Counted from the stretch's first letter, positions 12,676 through 24,439 are shown. The stretch is DNA of 64,000 nucleotides from Furcasterigmium furcatum (GCA_001599815.1 BCIA01000003.1:5906798-5970797), one strand, 5' to 3'. Numbers and translations: made by a program. Notes: a model not told the origin generated them from the letters alone.

Positions 12676-12758
12676 CTTTGGGAAGCTTGTTCTGGTCTTG
12701 TGATTTCATAGCATTTCATGTTTAGAGTCCAGCATTAAGTCTCCGATTTGGCCCCGTC

Positions 12759-13714
12759 CTAGGCCATGGAAGCGATGATGGCCTTGAACTCTTCGGCGGC
12801 CAACCTCTTAACGCCAAGAAGCTCGTTAGCGGGCTGGAGCGGCTGCAGCTCTGGGTCGACCGCAATAGTAAGCGCCAGCAACTGGAAGACTTCTATGCTC
12901 ACATCGCCACGGTACAGCCGCTGTAACGCTACCTCATTGCGAACTTTGGTCTCAACCTGGACTGTCTCAAGCTTCTCACCCTGAAGGACCTCCTTGACCA
13001 GGTCTAGGACCCGATTCTGGGTAAGGTTGATCACTTCAATGGAAAGAACCTTGTTCCGCGTCTCGTCGGGCCTCTTGAGAGCCCCGATGATGGCATCGCC
13101 AAACGCCGTACGGGTTGTCATGCCGAAGGCTGTCTCGCCGCCGTCGTGGATATAGATCTTGCGTTGCTTCACACCCATGGCGCCCTCGAATCCGAGTATG
13201 AACTCGATCCAGGCGCCGCCGACTAGGGAAGTATATTCTATCTTTCCGGTCTCGGCTGCCGCGACTAGCTCCCTATGGAGCGCAATCTTGGCCGACGCGA
13301 GGAGATTCGATTGTACGGCCGGTCGTCGGTGATCGGTACCCCATTCAGATGGGAAGTAGCGCTTCACGCCGGCAGCGATGGACGCCGACATGACTCGCTG
13401 GTTGACCTCTTGCAGGTTGCCGGGGACGGCATTGACGACGACGTCGGCGTGTTTGAAGGCTTCGGCGAGACTCTCGACGGAGTTGAAGTCTGCGACGTGA
13501 AGGTGGGTGCCGACCGGGATCACGTCCTTCGCGGAGGTTGCGTCGCGGGTGACAACGGTGACTCGGAGGTCGGCGACTTCGGCGAGGCGTTTGGAGAGGA
13601 CGAGGCCAAGGTACCCGGTGCCCTGCGATCAACGTTGGTTAGGTATAGACTGGCAAATCGGCGTTCTGCATTTCGACTTACACCACAGATGGCCACAGAT
13701 TTGAAGAAGGTCAT
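12759..13714 (-). CDS. NmrA-like / isoflavone reductase-like NAD(P)-binding protein
   Basis: A Rossmann-fold protein of the atypical short-chain dehydrogenase family. The first exon encodes MTFFKSVAICG. A 55-65 nt intron (donor GTAAGT) follows, and the second exon continues GTGYLGLVLSKRLAE, together giving the dinucleotide-binding motif GGTGYLG. Other family marks are ADVVVNAVPGN, then VKRYFPSEWGTDHR (the NmrA/isoflavone reductase 'rFlPSEFG' region) and SLVGGAWIEFILG. It lacks the YxxxK pair of classical SDR enzymes. The product has about 295 residues, normal for the family. Members are redox sensors that regulate nitrogen metabolism or reductases of aromatic compounds; the role here is not set by context. 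Confidence 0.82.
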
Positions 13715-14038
13715 AATGATTGATGGGCGCGAAGCAAAGTTGGTCGACGAGTAATGTGGATGTGGCACGAACAGTCTCATGGGTTAGACTTCGCTGAATT
13801 CAGCCCTTTATATGTCAGGGTCGTGGAGCGCTCGCTCCTCCCATTATCAGTGATGCCGTCTTTCTCTTCTACTAATGTGACAGGGTCCTCCCACCGGCCC
13901 CCGATTTATAAACAAGGCCGTATGTTTATCCGTCTGCCTCTTTTTCCAGGCCATGAAGTCAGCAGCGCGCATGGTGACAAAGATAACGTCTCGGGCGGCG
14001 GCCCGTGAGCGATCGGGTCCCGAGGGTTCCGGATCCCC

Positions 14039-14111
14039 GGTGGGATGACAGTCGGTGGGATAACAGCCGGTGGGATAACAGCCGGTGGGATAACAGCCGG
14101 TGGGATAAATC
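14039..14111. repeat. 15-bp tandem repeat, about five units
   Basis: The unit GGTGGGATAACAGCC is repeated at 14039, 14054, 14069 and 14084, with a partial fifth at 14099. The first copy has two differences (GGTGGGATGACAGTC). It lies in the intergenic space between the NmrA-like gene and the DUF1772 gene, roughly 190 bases upstream of the latter's start. Confidence 0.9.
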
Positions 14112-14297
14112 GGCTGTCCGCATTTGTAATACCTGAATGCATTCTGAAAGTTTATAAGGGGCCCTGAATCAATGAGAACAATATTCTGCAACCCGGATGG
14201 AACACTGAATATAACAAGCTACACAAGAGACCACCTCCATTATTTTCCAGCCTCAAACTTAACATTTCTTTTTCTGCCTCGCAATTCTGCCATCGGT

Positions 14298-15015
14298 ATG
14301 ATCGAGCACGTAGACATTGCAAGGGTCCTGCAAGTAGCCAACCTTGCGGTGACGGCACATTTATCAGGTCAGAGCTATCTCTTATTCAGTTTACCGTTAA
14401 GCTGTTCTGCTTCCTTTAATCCTAAACTCACTCAAAACCATCGCAGGCTTCCAAGTTGCGTCGGATCTAGTCGCAATTCCCAATGCTGTCTCGCTGCAGG
14501 ACAGGCAGGCCATCGTTCGGGCGTGGTTTCGAGCATGGAACGTCGGCCGCAAGTATGGACCAGCCATGGTCATGGCACCTTCGCTGGGTTTCACCGCGAC
14601 GGCATACCTGGGTAAGATGTACTCTCTTTACTCTTCTTCCCTTGGCTTATTGTCTTTCATTTAATGGTTTAAGATGTAATTCTTGTTTGATGGGAACATA
14701 CAAGCTGATGAATTATTTTACCCGCTTCAAGCAGGACGAGAAAGTCCTGCGTTTATTTACAACGTGGCTGCCGCCGCACTCATGGTTTCTGTCTTGCCCT
14801 TCACGAAGTTTGTGGTGTTTCCCATCAACGATATCTTGCTGGAAGAGCACCAACAGGTCTTAGCGTCAGAGAAGGCGCGAGATCTTCCTAGGTCACATCT
14901 AGACCTAGATGGCACCAGAGCTGCGGTACTCCGGTGGAAGAACGGCGACGCTGTTAGGATGGTGTTAGAGCACCTGGCGGTCATTGCTGGAGCTATTGCC
15001 TTGTTGAAGGCCTAA
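14298..15015 (+). CDS. DUF1772 / anthrone-oxygenase-like small membrane protein
   Basis: A small membrane protein of the DUF1772 family, which includes proteins annotated as anthrone oxygenases in fungal polyketide clusters. The first exon is MIEHVDIARVLQVANLAVTAHLSG; two introns (about 14,369-14,447 and 14,611-14,703) are removed. The middle exon reads FQVASDLVAIPNAVSLQDRQAIVRAWFRAWNVG in sequence terms and is followed by hydrophobic segments. The last exon has the conserved block PFTKFVVFPIND (family 'PFT...m.PTN' motif) and ends ...VIAGAIALLKA. The length of about 180 residues and four hydrophobic segments fit the family. No polyketide synthase is near, so an oxygenase role is not supported by context. 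Confidence 0.7.
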
Positions 15016-15723
15016 GAGTGTGTCGATGGATGTTTAGAGACCACGGCGAGGGTGGCACAAAGATCGCTGTAAACACGGAAGTGAGCCGAGCTGTATCCTC
15101 GCGGACTCTTGTATTGCAGCGAGATCTATAACCTTATGGGCGAGGCGCAACATAACAGTAAAGGTTTGCCTAGACAAGCTAGCGAACCTGGCAAAAAAGA
15201 TAGATGTTAGAGACAATTAAGATCAAGTGCGCAACATAGGATTATCGCCGAAAATCTATGAGGGATATATACGATGAAGCCGAACTGGAGGGCGATGAGG
15301 GGAGCGATGCTGCCGCCCTTGGCCCTCGCCTCATCGACCTAGTGGCCGGGGTGACGGTGCGCTCCTCGGCACCGCATGCTGATGTGACATCAGCTCCTCT
15401 CTAACCCCCGAAAATGTCAACCCGCGCCCTTGATAAATGATAGTTATAAATTAAAGGGTTATGAATTTAATTGATCAGCTTTTATTAATATGCTCGCCGG
15501 ATGGATTCCATGGAATCGTCAGCGTGGTCTTTGATATGTAAGCTTGCATCATTGGACAGGTCCTCACTCGCATCACGTCATTTGAGGAGCTTGGGTTAGG
15601 ACGGTGGGAGGTCTATAAAGAATGAGTAGCTGTCATCTTCTCCGCGTCAGCCGAACTTTCATCCTGCATCAACCATCGCTCCCTCTCCGTAATCTCCGCC
15701 GCAACAATACCATAGAGTCAGCC
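15016..15723. other. Intergenic region with TATA box for the hydrolase gene
   Basis: About 700 bases. TATAAAG lies at 15614-15620. This is so close to an in-frame ATG at 15622 that the transcript most likely begins after that ATG, and I therefore chose the ATG at 15724 as start. An AT-rich patch spans roughly 15,430-15,490. Confidence 0.5.
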
Positions 15724-16593
15724 ATGTCGCAGCCACAGATTGCAACCGTCCAGGCAGATGGGATCGAGATATTCTACCGCCATTCTGGCCCAAAGGATGC
15801 ACCGGCAGTGGTCCTCCTCCACGGCTTTCCAACCTCATCGCACATGTTTCGACACCTAATCCCCAAACTGGCGACCAAGTACCGCGTCATTGCCCCCGAC
15901 TTGCCCGGTTTCGGCTTCACCGTCGTGCCCGATTCCCGCAAGTACAAGTACACTTTCGAGAATATCTCAAACACATTTGCGGCCTTTGTGGACGCCCTCC
16001 ACCTAGAGCGTTTCGCGATTTACATCTTCGACTATGGCGCGCCGACGGGGCTACGCTTCGCCATCAAGCGCCCCGATGCCGTGGCAGCGATCATCACGCA
16101 AAATGGCAACGCGTACGTCGAGGGCCTCGGCGAGGGTTTTTGGCCCCCGGTGCAGAAGTACTGGGCCAGCGGCAGCCCTGAGGACCGTGAGGCACTGCTT
16201 GACGCGACCACGTTCGAGGCAACCAAGTGGCAGTACACCGACGGGGCGCCGCATCCTGAGTCCATACCCCCTGAGGCGTACCACCTCGACCAGGCACTGC
16301 TGAACCGTCCGGGGAACCAAGAAATCCAGCTTGACATCTTCTACGACTATAGGACCAATGTGGATCTGTACCCCCAGTTCCAGGAATACTTCCGCACGTC
16401 AGGCATTCCGGTGCTGGCGATCTGGGGGAAGAATGACAGCATCTTCGTTCCGCCGGGTGCTGAGGCGTACAGGCGAGATGTTAAGAAGTTTGAGCTGCAC
16501 TGGTTGGAGGCGGGCCACTTTGCCCTTGAGACTAACGAGGAGAGAGTGGCGAAGCTTATCGATGAATTTTTAGGCAAGAATAGGGTGTTCTAA
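15724..16593 (+). CDS. Alpha/beta hydrolase with Asp nucleophile (haloalkane dehalogenase / epoxide hydrolase-like)
   Basis: A cytosolic alpha/beta-hydrolase-fold enzyme. It has the oxyanion motif LLHGFPTSSHMFR near residue 38, the APDLPGFG strand-loop, the nucleophile elbow IFDYGAPTG with Asp (codon 16030-16032) and not Ser, a late acid region (AIWGKNDSIF) and the catalytic His in EAGHFALE (16516-16518). An Asp nucleophile is typical of haloalkane dehalogenases and epoxide hydrolases rather than esterases. The sequence is a single exon of 290 residues. A longer frame starting at 15622 exists, but the TATA box argues against its use. Substrate unknown. Confidence 0.82.
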   Translation: MSQPQIATVQADGIEIFYRHSGPKDAPAVVLLHGFPTSSHMFRHLIPKLATKYRVIAPDLPGFGFTVVPDSRKYKYTFENISNTFAAFVDALHLERFAIYIFDYGAPTGLRFAIKRPDAVAAIITQNGNAYVEGLGEGFWPPVQKYWASGSPEDREALLDATTFEATKWQYTDGAPHPESIPPEAYHLDQALLNRPGNQEIQLDIFYDYRTNVDLYPQFQEYFRTSGIPVLAIWGKNDSIFVPPGAEAYRRDVKKFELHWLEAGHFALETNEERVAKLIDEFLGKNRVF

Positions 16594-16711
16594 GAATCTA
16601 GCTAGGCAGAGCGAATAAGTATAATATACTCTCTTCTTTCTCACCAACTACGACGAACGCACTCATGACAGGGAAGTCATGCTCCGCATGGCAAGAGCGG
16701 CCATGCAAATA

Positions 16712-18696
16712 TTATATGTATGCGTGCCCTTGAGGAATCCGAGGTCCATGTTGTAGCCCGTCTGGTTCTGTCATTTCGAGTGAGCCAACATCACGTATGG
16801 GTGAGCTTTGTGCGCTCACCATGTCTTCCTGGGTGGCGCTGCGCCCAACGGCTTTCAGGACTTCCGCATATCTTTTTAGGCCGGGAAAATCAGTCGAGAT
16901 GATATCTAGGAGAAGAGTAGCCTTGGAGATGGATTTTGATGTGGAGGAGGAGTGTTGGTGTAGCTGCGTGGTGCTGGACAGATTCTGGATGAAGACGCTC
17001 ATGCATGCGGAGTGGAAGGCGCTGTAGCCCCACGTCCAGAAGAGAATCTTCTTCTCCCCCGAGGCTTGTGGCAGTTGGTCCATGTAGAGACCCGACAGTC
17101 GGGACACCAATGCTTTTCCGCTCTCGTCCATATAGAGATGTGGGAGGCAGGTGACCCAGCTGAGCGTCTGAAGCAGAAGGACGCTGAAAAGACTCGGTCG
17201 GTTGAGTTCAACGGAATCGATAACCGCAGATATCTCACCGAAGTCGTCTACGGAGAGGACTCTGTTGCTTGATTTGATTTTGGAGACTTTATGAACCCAG
17301 TAGAAGAGGTGGCTGGAGTGACACGATTCAGTGTATTCCTCAGGCGGAAGCTGATGAGCAGTTAGCCTTGCAATCAAGGGCATTCGATTCAATTGAATAT
17401 ATTTACGTCTGTGGTGATGTCTGCGTTTTGGATACCAAAGGGCCGGCCTAGGGCGAGTGAGATCCATCTGAATGTCATGTCAGCGACAGTTCCACGAGCC
17501 ATGTTTGTTCGTAGCACATCGCACCTACCGATCAAAAGCGTAGATGGTCCAGAAGACAAGGCGTCGCTGTTCGATAACAGTATCTGTTGTGAGATCTCTG
17601 AGGGATGATTCGTGGTGGAGGCCCAGCGTGATACAGATCCTGACAGCGAGAGTGTGGATGTGCCACGTCCCTCCGCCGGTCGGGTGAATCAAAGAGTGAA
17701 TGATGAACAAGATCAAGAGTCTAGCCGTGCTCAAGTCTTCTTTTCGAATGGAGAGGTGGAGGCTCTCGGAGGCCAGTAGCGAAAGAGTGCGGGCATGTTC
17801 GAGGTTACGGAAACTGTTGGTGAGGCGAGCAGCGTACAGGGCCCCAATGCAGAGGGCCATGCAGAGAATCGGCTCATCCGAAGCATTCCGAACCTGTCCA
17901 TCTCGCGCAATGCGCAACGCGGAGCGGATATCGTCTTCATCGAGGAACGGGAGAGCGGAGTGGATGTGTTCGATGTAGTGATCGATGTAAGTGTCGTAGG
18001 TCTCCGGTTCCGAGGCCAGAAGCCGAGGCAGCATGTCGAGGTCTTTCGGGGTGGACTTGAGACCCAGTCGGAACACTTCCGTCTCTACGTGTCGAGGGTC
18101 ACTGTTGTCAGCCATGAGGGAGCTGCAAACCATTCGTTCGAAGAGGGATGTCCGCTGATAGCTGCTTGCTCCTGGGGGTGCCTCGCTGAGCAGGTTCCAC
18201 TGGGGCATCACGCGTCGGGATGTGCCTGATCTGGCCTCACTGGCGGTAGTGACCTGCTCATCGTGTGACCGAACAGTAGAAGGGGGCCCGACATTGGTTG
18301 ATGGAGTCTGAATGGAGTGTGGTGCGTTCTGTTCTTGGGCGGTGGTGACGAGGCGCGCTGCCTGAAGTTCAAGTGCGCGAACCTCGCGCTCTAGACTCTC
18401 GATATACCTTTGAACAAATGGTTAGACATTTGCTACTCATGTTATGAAAGAGAAATGCATGTTCTTACCCCCTTGGCAAGTCCTCTGCCACGTCGGGTGA
18501 GTAGTGCTGGCCGGTGAAGCACTCGACGTGCAAGCGACGGCAAGTGGAACATTTCGGATAGAGGCGATCGCACTGCGACATGAGAGTTAGATGAGAATAT
18601 CCCAAGCAAAAGCTCGTCTAGTCTGCAGGCAAGTTCACTGACCTTGGTCTTGCGCTTCCTGCATCGCTGACAGGCCACAGCCATCCGTTGGCTCAT
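16712..18696 (-). CDS. Zn2Cys6 transcription factor with fungal-specific regulator domain
   Basis: The start MSQRMAVACQRCRKRKTK and, after an intron, CDRLYPKCSTCRRLHVEC form a complete binuclear zinc cluster (C-x2-C-x6-C-x5-C-x2-C-x6-C), split by the intron after the third-Cys Lys. The linker exon begins YIESLEREVRALELQAARL, a short coiled coil for dimerisation. The middle homology region contains YIEHIHSALPFLDEDDI, a later ...RRLVFWTIYAFDR, and across an intron WISLALGRPFGIQNADI. A further intron (GTAAAT to CATCAG, with branch sequence GCTAAC) leads to LPPEEYTESCHSSHLF. The protein ends ...PRIPQGHAYI. It is transcribed away from the next regulator at 19,307 and could control either itself, that gene or the branched-chain cluster. 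No frame break was found. Confidence 0.82.
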
Positions 18697-19306
18697 TGTC
18701 ACTGTCTCTCGGCCGCCGTGACAGTCAGCAACTCCCTGAACGGGGATGGCGTGAGGTACGAGGGACACCAGTGATCGGTGCCAATAAGATGTTTTCGGTT
18801 GGCGCGAGGTTTCTCGTTGCATTGCACCATGGCAGACAGACGATGCAGCGGGCGAACCATTCCAGAGAACGTCTGATCAGGGGTGAAGAACCGGAGAACG
18901 CAACATGGGGCGAGGGCCGCGAGGTCAGTCGTCCCACGCCGTCTCCGCACACCTAGCGGGTGGGGTCATCCCCAGGTTCTCCTCACGGGCTCCGCACTCA
19001 CTGAGGATTCGACCTCGGCCGGATATATGAAGGGAATGACCTCTGTAAATCATAGTAACCAGCAAGCTTGTGCCCTGTCGAATCAGCGGCAGGCACTTTC
19101 CACAACACCCGCCGATAACCGGCGCGCTCTGGATGGCAAGACAACTCCCTTGACTCCAACATCTCCCACCCCCAATGGAAAGGCCCTGATCTAATAATCT
19201 CAAGTAGCCGAGGGGCCTACATGACCGTGCTAGCATGGACGTGAAGAAACCAGTGAGACACCTCCGGCCTCCCCTCGGCTCTCTACCCTTCTAGTCATCT
19301 ACCACG

Positions 19307-21718
19307 ATGACCACCCCTCAAAACAACCCGGCATCAGCACGAACTTTGTCAACCGCCGCTGCATGCTCGCGATGCAAGTCAAAAAAGATCAAGGCAAGAT
19401 CCATCTCATCATCAGCCTCCAGAGCGTTCGGAGTTAACTTGCTGGCCTTCAGTGCGACCAACGACCGGAATCTTGCAGGAATTGTGTCCAAGCCAAGGCG
19501 CAATGCACCACCATCGACGCCTTCTCCGGGCGTGTCTACCCGCGGGCGTACACATGAACCACTTTCGGAACACTGGGGAATCTTCGAGCTGACATTTCAA
19601 ATGCGACAGATACCCTCAAAAGCTTGAAAGAAGAGCCGAGTACCTCCGGTCTTTCATCGAAGACCCGCAGGTGCGCGAGGCAGGGTTGAAATCAGCCGAG
19701 GACTTTGGCCTAGGGCCGAGAGAGCTTGGTGCCTCGACCGAGAGCTCACCCGCGGACCAACGTCGTACCTTGCTCGATGATGGGAGCATCCCGAGGTATG
19801 GCTCTGAGCGGACGTTGCTAAAACGAATGGGTCGCTAACCAATTGTTTGGCGCAAAGCCTCGGACAGAAAGTCGCCGCGGAAGTGTCAAACGAATCACTT
19901 GGTCTCGGTCAGATCGACCAGCTCTACAGCGCAATCTCCAAACAGCAGAGCGATGCGGAGCGTGTTGCGTTTACGCGCGCTCTTCTGCCATCTTTTAGCG
20001 AGGCTAACCTTCTGGTCGACTCCTAGTGAGTATCACGCTTCGCCCTGGGAATAACAGAATTGAATAGGAGCGCTCATCACCCCTCGCAGCCTCGGCGGCA
20101 TTCACTACATGCACCCCTTCTTGAAACGCTCAGAAGTTTACGAGCGTCTTTACAGACTGTACTCGGTATCCCCGGATGATGACCAAGCCTCAGAGGTCGA
20201 CAGGTTCCAAACCAACATGGTTTTCGCGATAGGGGCCGTAGCGCTCGCCCGCAAAGGGACCCACGATGTCCCAGCAACCAGCTACTACCTGGCAGCGGCA
20301 GACCACTTTGGTACAGCGTTTGGAGTCACAGAAGATGAGCATATCCAGAACGCCCTGTTGCTTTTGATTTTCAACTCGCATCACCATGTCAGCAGTAAGT
20401 CCCCCTGCAAACAGACCGCATTCTGAGGTTTCGAGGCTGAGAGAGATGATCCAAGTCGGAAATCGGTGGGATTTTGCCAGATTCGCCATGCAAATATGCA
20501 TCGAGAAGGGTTATCATCTCGTGACGAGAGACCCCATAGATCCAATGCTGGATCAGATGCACCGACGGATGTTCTGGTGTGCCTACGTCTCGGAACGCTA
20601 CAGCAGCAGCTTCCTGGGCCGTCCGATACTCATTCCGGACGCTGAGATCACCGTGCAGGTCGTTCATATCCCATGCTCAAGAGACATTGCAATAACCCAA
20701 AGGCTAATGAGATCCCAAGCTTCCTCTCGACCTCAATGATGCCGAAGTCGAAAACCGGTCCTTCACCTCAACCCCCCCAGCTGGTTACAAGTCCGAAACA
20801 TCGCTTTTGCTACGACAAGTCCGGCTCCGGCAAATCACTTCGAGCGCTTGCTCGGACCTTTATGCTGTCAACGAGCACCGAGACTTTTCAACCAAGGAGG
20901 AGACTGTTCTCGGCCTTCTCGCGAGGCTGGAGAATTGGTATGCGACAAGCCCCAAGTTCAACCACCCCACAACACAGTATGAGCTCCCTGCATACCACGA
21001 CTTGCAATATCACCGAGAGCGAATGACCATAATCCGTTGCTTCGCACACATGCAAAATTCAGAGACGGGATCCAAAGCCGAAAAGTATCTTCGAGACTGC
21101 CTAGAAGACGCGCTCAGAGTCGTCGAGTCCTACCTATCCTTGACCGACAGCGATGCCGTGGTCATACACTGGACATGCGTGAACGACATCCTTCTCGCGG
21201 GCTTCATGATCCTATACACCAGTCTCCGCATCACCAGGTGCTCCGGGTCTGCCGAGGCCAAGAACGATGTCATCGTGAGCAGCAGGGTGAAGAAGGCCAT
21301 TGAAGGATGCTTGCGGATCCTCCAGCACATCGCGGAGAACTGGTCCATCATCAGGTATCACCTGCATCTTCTCGAAAAGCTAACATCCGCGGTCACAATA
21401 TCGGGCCAGGGAGACACTGGTGCTACTGAGGGTGATGAGGGCGACGTACACGGAACAGACGCCCAAATGCCTGGCATGCCACTAGCTGTCATGTCGTACG
21501 ATTTGATGGAGGGTCCCGACTCTCAGTCTGGGTTCCTTTCGACCCCGTCAATGGAACTTGATGGCCTGCTGGCCGACCCGTCGTTTCTGGACTATGCCGC
21601 CGGCGCGGAGATCGGGTTGTCGGACGACGAGCTGCAGCATTGGTTCACCAATGGATTCCAGGACATGCAGTGGGATTGGAGCATGATGAGTTCTTCTCTG
21701 GGCACGGGACTGCCATAA
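19307..21718 (+). CDS. Zn2Cys6 transcription factor, candidate regulator of the branched-chain cluster
   Basis: MTTPQNNPASARTLSTAAACSRCKSKKIK is followed, across an intron, by CDQRPESCRNCVQAKAQC, completing a Zn2Cys6 DNA-binding domain at about residues 20-48. The intron at 19394-19452 has a GC donor (AAG|GCAAGA) and an AG acceptor. The next segments have the fungal regulator domain landmarks, for example GGIHYMHPFLKRSEVYERLY and later MFWCAYVSERYSSSFLGRP. Around six introns are needed. The C-terminus is acidic (EGDEGDVHGTDAQ; ELDGLLADPSFLDYA), as expected for an activation domain. It ends 29 bases from the convergent acetolactate synthase gene. This position, and the Zn2Cys6-type CGG-N6-CCG sites in the cluster promoters, make it the best candidate for the cluster's regulator. 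I did not find that site in its own promoter. Confidence 0.8.
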
Positions 21719-21747
21719 ATAAACTCTTGCTTGTTTTTTCCTCCTAG

Positions 21748-23755
21748 TTACTCTACTTTTGGATACGTAATAAACTCATGTAGCCCCTTGCCAGCGGGAA
21801 CTATCGGCCAAACCGGCATGTCCCTCTCCGTGACCACCTCCAGCACTGCTGGCCCTTCTGACTCGATGAGCCACTTCAGCTTCTGCTCCAAGTCGGCTGG
21901 TTCGACGACTCGATCCGCTGCAACGCCGAATGCCTGCGCGGCCAGGACAAAATCCGGGTTGGCATGCTTGTTGTGCGCAAATCTCTGGTCAAAGTAGAAC
22001 CTCTGGAGGTCTGAAACCATGCCCATCTCGTTGTTATTGAGGAGTAACACCTTGACCGAGACGCCATAGTGAGCTGCCGTTGCGAGTTCCGCCATGGACA
22101 TGCTGAAGGAGGCATCTCCGTCGACGTCGATGACCAGGCATTCCGGCCGGGCCACCTTCGCAGCAATTGCCGCCGGGAGGCCGTAGCCCATTGTGCCGAG
22201 GCCACCGGAGGTTAGTAATGTGCGAGGGAATCTCCATCTGAAATGCTGCGCCGTCCACATCTGGTGTTGCCCAACCCCAGTACTAATGATGACGCGTTCC
22301 TTCACATCTTCCACCATGTCGCTGAGCTTTTCGATTGCCGCCTGGGGCTTGATGTTTTTGGTTGGCTTGAACGAGGCGTAGGCTGATAGAGGGTATGCTT
22401 TCTTCCACTTGTCGATCTGAGAGAACCATTCTGGCCTATCGACGACTGGGGCCACCCGGGGCAGCAACTTGGCCAAATTGGTCGCGCAGTCTCCCAGGAC
22501 GACCTCATCCGCCTGAACAACCTTGTCGACGTTTTTCGGGGCGATTTCAAAGTGGACAATACCGCCGCGGCCTTCCCTGCTGGCGGTAAGTGCTCCGGGC
22601 GCGAACTTTGGGATGCTGACGGTGACCCGATCATCAAACCTGGCTCCGACAGCAAGGATCAGATCCGCATGCTGGATGGCTAAATTGGCATACGCAGATC
22701 CGTGAAGACCTAGCATGTGAAGTGCCTTCCGGTCACGCTCGTCGAAGGCACCGAGTCCCTGGAGGGTTGTCGCCACCGGGATCTTAGTCTTCTCCGCGAA
22801 CTCCTTGAGGATATCAGGGCCCTCGGCACGGGCTAAGATACCCTGGCCGACGTACAGAATGGGCTTTTCGGTCACGTTAATTAAACGCGTAACGTTGTCG
22901 AGGGCCTTTTCTCCCGACTGTGCGTCCCTCCCCCGCCCAAAGAAGCCCATTGGCAGCGGCTTCGTAGGCGTTGCACCGTCATCGATCTTGAGATACGGCA
23001 TACTCTGAGCAAGTATCGCAGGGGGCACTTGCAGGAGCACCGGACCAGGCCTCCCTCTCATGGCGATTTGGAAAGCCTCTCGGACCTTCTGCCCCAACTC
23101 CGCGACGGACATGACCCGGCTGGACCATTTGGTGCATGCCAGAGCGATCCCGAGGACGTCGGGCTCTTGGAACTCGTCGGGGTGTGAAGAAACAGACGGG
23201 AAGAGTGTGTCCAGCACAACCATTGGGGTTCCATCGGCGAGGGCGTCCTGCATCGGAGTGACGAGGCTTGGAACGGCGTACGGCGTCGAGACGACCACCA
23301 CTCCTGGTTTTCCGGTGGCTCTCGAGTAGCCCTCTGCCATGTGTCCGGCGTTCTGTTCCTGTCGTGCAATTATCGTATTGATTACGCTGGACTTGTAAAT
23401 GCTGCGAAATGGATCGGACGTGATTGACCTGGCAGGCATCCCGACTGCTTCGGTCAGCACTGAATTGCCACTCATGATCATGGGCATCCCTATACTAAGG
23501 TAGGTATGCAGTGTACTCACAGACCATATCGACTTTCTGTTCAACCAAAACATCGTGAAGCACATCTTGGTCGTGATCACCCACAGCTGGGGAGGTAGAG
23601 CGTCCATACCGCTGGGAGGAGGCATTCGTGGGATGAGCCGTGAGAGAGTTTGCATTCCCGAGCAAAGAGCTCGGCAGAGGACTGAAATAAATAAACAGTT
23701 AGAAGAAGTTTGGAGAAAATACCCCTGAAAACCTACGCCTCAACATCGAAGACAT
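21748..23755 (-). CDS. ILV2: Acetolactate (acetohydroxyacid) synthase catalytic subunit, divergent paralogue
   Basis: A thiamine-diphosphate enzyme that condenses two pyruvates to acetolactate, first step of valine and leucine synthesis. The first exon MSSMLRRS looks like the start of a mitochondrial presequence. Intron one ends at TTTATTTCAG just before 23,690. Intron two (GTGAGT...GAAGCAG) joins VEQKVDMV to FGMPARSITSD. The catalytic Glu is kept in RQEQNAGHMAEG, as are ARFDDRV and the ThDP motif DGDASFSMSMAEL...LLLNNNEMGMV. Several usually strict positions differ. The P-G-G-A loop reads P-A-R-S. The QVP-IGTDAFQE segment reads LFPSVSSHPDEFQE, so the Ala equivalent to plant A205 is Glu. GMV-x-x-W reads GMVSDL, with Leu (codon 22006-22008) at the position of plant W574. 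The length of about 640 residues is normal. It is divergent from the E1-alpha gene. Confidence 0.85.
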
Positions 23756-24173
23756 TCGCTGTTCTGATTGTCGCCACAGCTGTTCGGGGACTTGAACTCT
23801 GTGATAGCCTGGCGGCCCGGACCGCGAACGCTCGGCATATCCGTGATGGGACTTTTCGAGAAAGTGAGCATCTGAAAAATATGGTCGACATCCTGAACTT
23901 CGAAGGCCACCTGTTTCACCGAGTGACTTTTCGTAAATGGTAGCCTGTCTCATTCCACGGCCAGGCGACCTGACCTGGTCTCGATGTGAAGCTTGGCTTT
24001 TGGGGCGTCAAGGAGCCACCACAAACAACCCGAGGAACTGCCATCACTGACCATATCTCGAATATGCCGCCACAAACCGAACATTCTAGGCGCTCAATAA
24101 TGTCTGGTCGCGGTAACATGACTCTGGTCGGCGGCGTCTTCGGCCTTGTTTGGGAGATGCCTTGCCTGGACGT

Positions 24174-24185
24174 CGGCAATTCCCG
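24174..24185. promoter_or_regulatory. CGG-N6-CCG site in the ALS / E1-alpha divergent promoter
   Basis: CGGCAATTCCCG, inside the longer TCGGCAATTCCCGAGCG, is an inverted CGG-N6-CCG, the form bound by Zn2Cys6 dimers. It lies about 420 bases upstream of the acetolactate synthase start and 255 upstream of the E1-alpha start. Matching copies lie in the two other divergent promoters of the cluster. Confidence 0.6.
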
Positions 24186-24439
24186 AGCGGCTGGGGTAAC
24201 ACGGCCCCATGCCGATACCCGGTGTGTCGACCTGAGGGTCGACGGCGACGCGGGGAAGCGAATCGGGGCTCGGCTCATGTGGCAGTGAAGTGTCGGGCCC
24301 GATGGGCTCCGCTTAGGCTAGGCACTCCTTTACAGAAAGGATTTCCCGGATTTTCGAGTCTCCCAAAAGGCCTCCTGGTTTGAGAGCAAGGAGCGTGTTG
24401 CATCTGTTCCTCTCAAAATAGCGAGACCGGCTATTCACA

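Noticed and set aside
23560..23655. ATG at 23655 as start of acetolactate synthase
   Set aside because: That frame does not join to DVLHDVLVEQKVDMV; an upstream exon (MSSMLRRS from 23755) plus an intron with branch TCTAAC gives a continuous protein with a mitochondrial-type start.
23833..23843. A further CGG-N5-CCG (CGGCATATCCG) in the acetolactate synthase / E1-alpha promoter
   Set aside because: The spacing is five, not six, and the flanks differ from the three conserved sites, so I do not count it as a fourth site.
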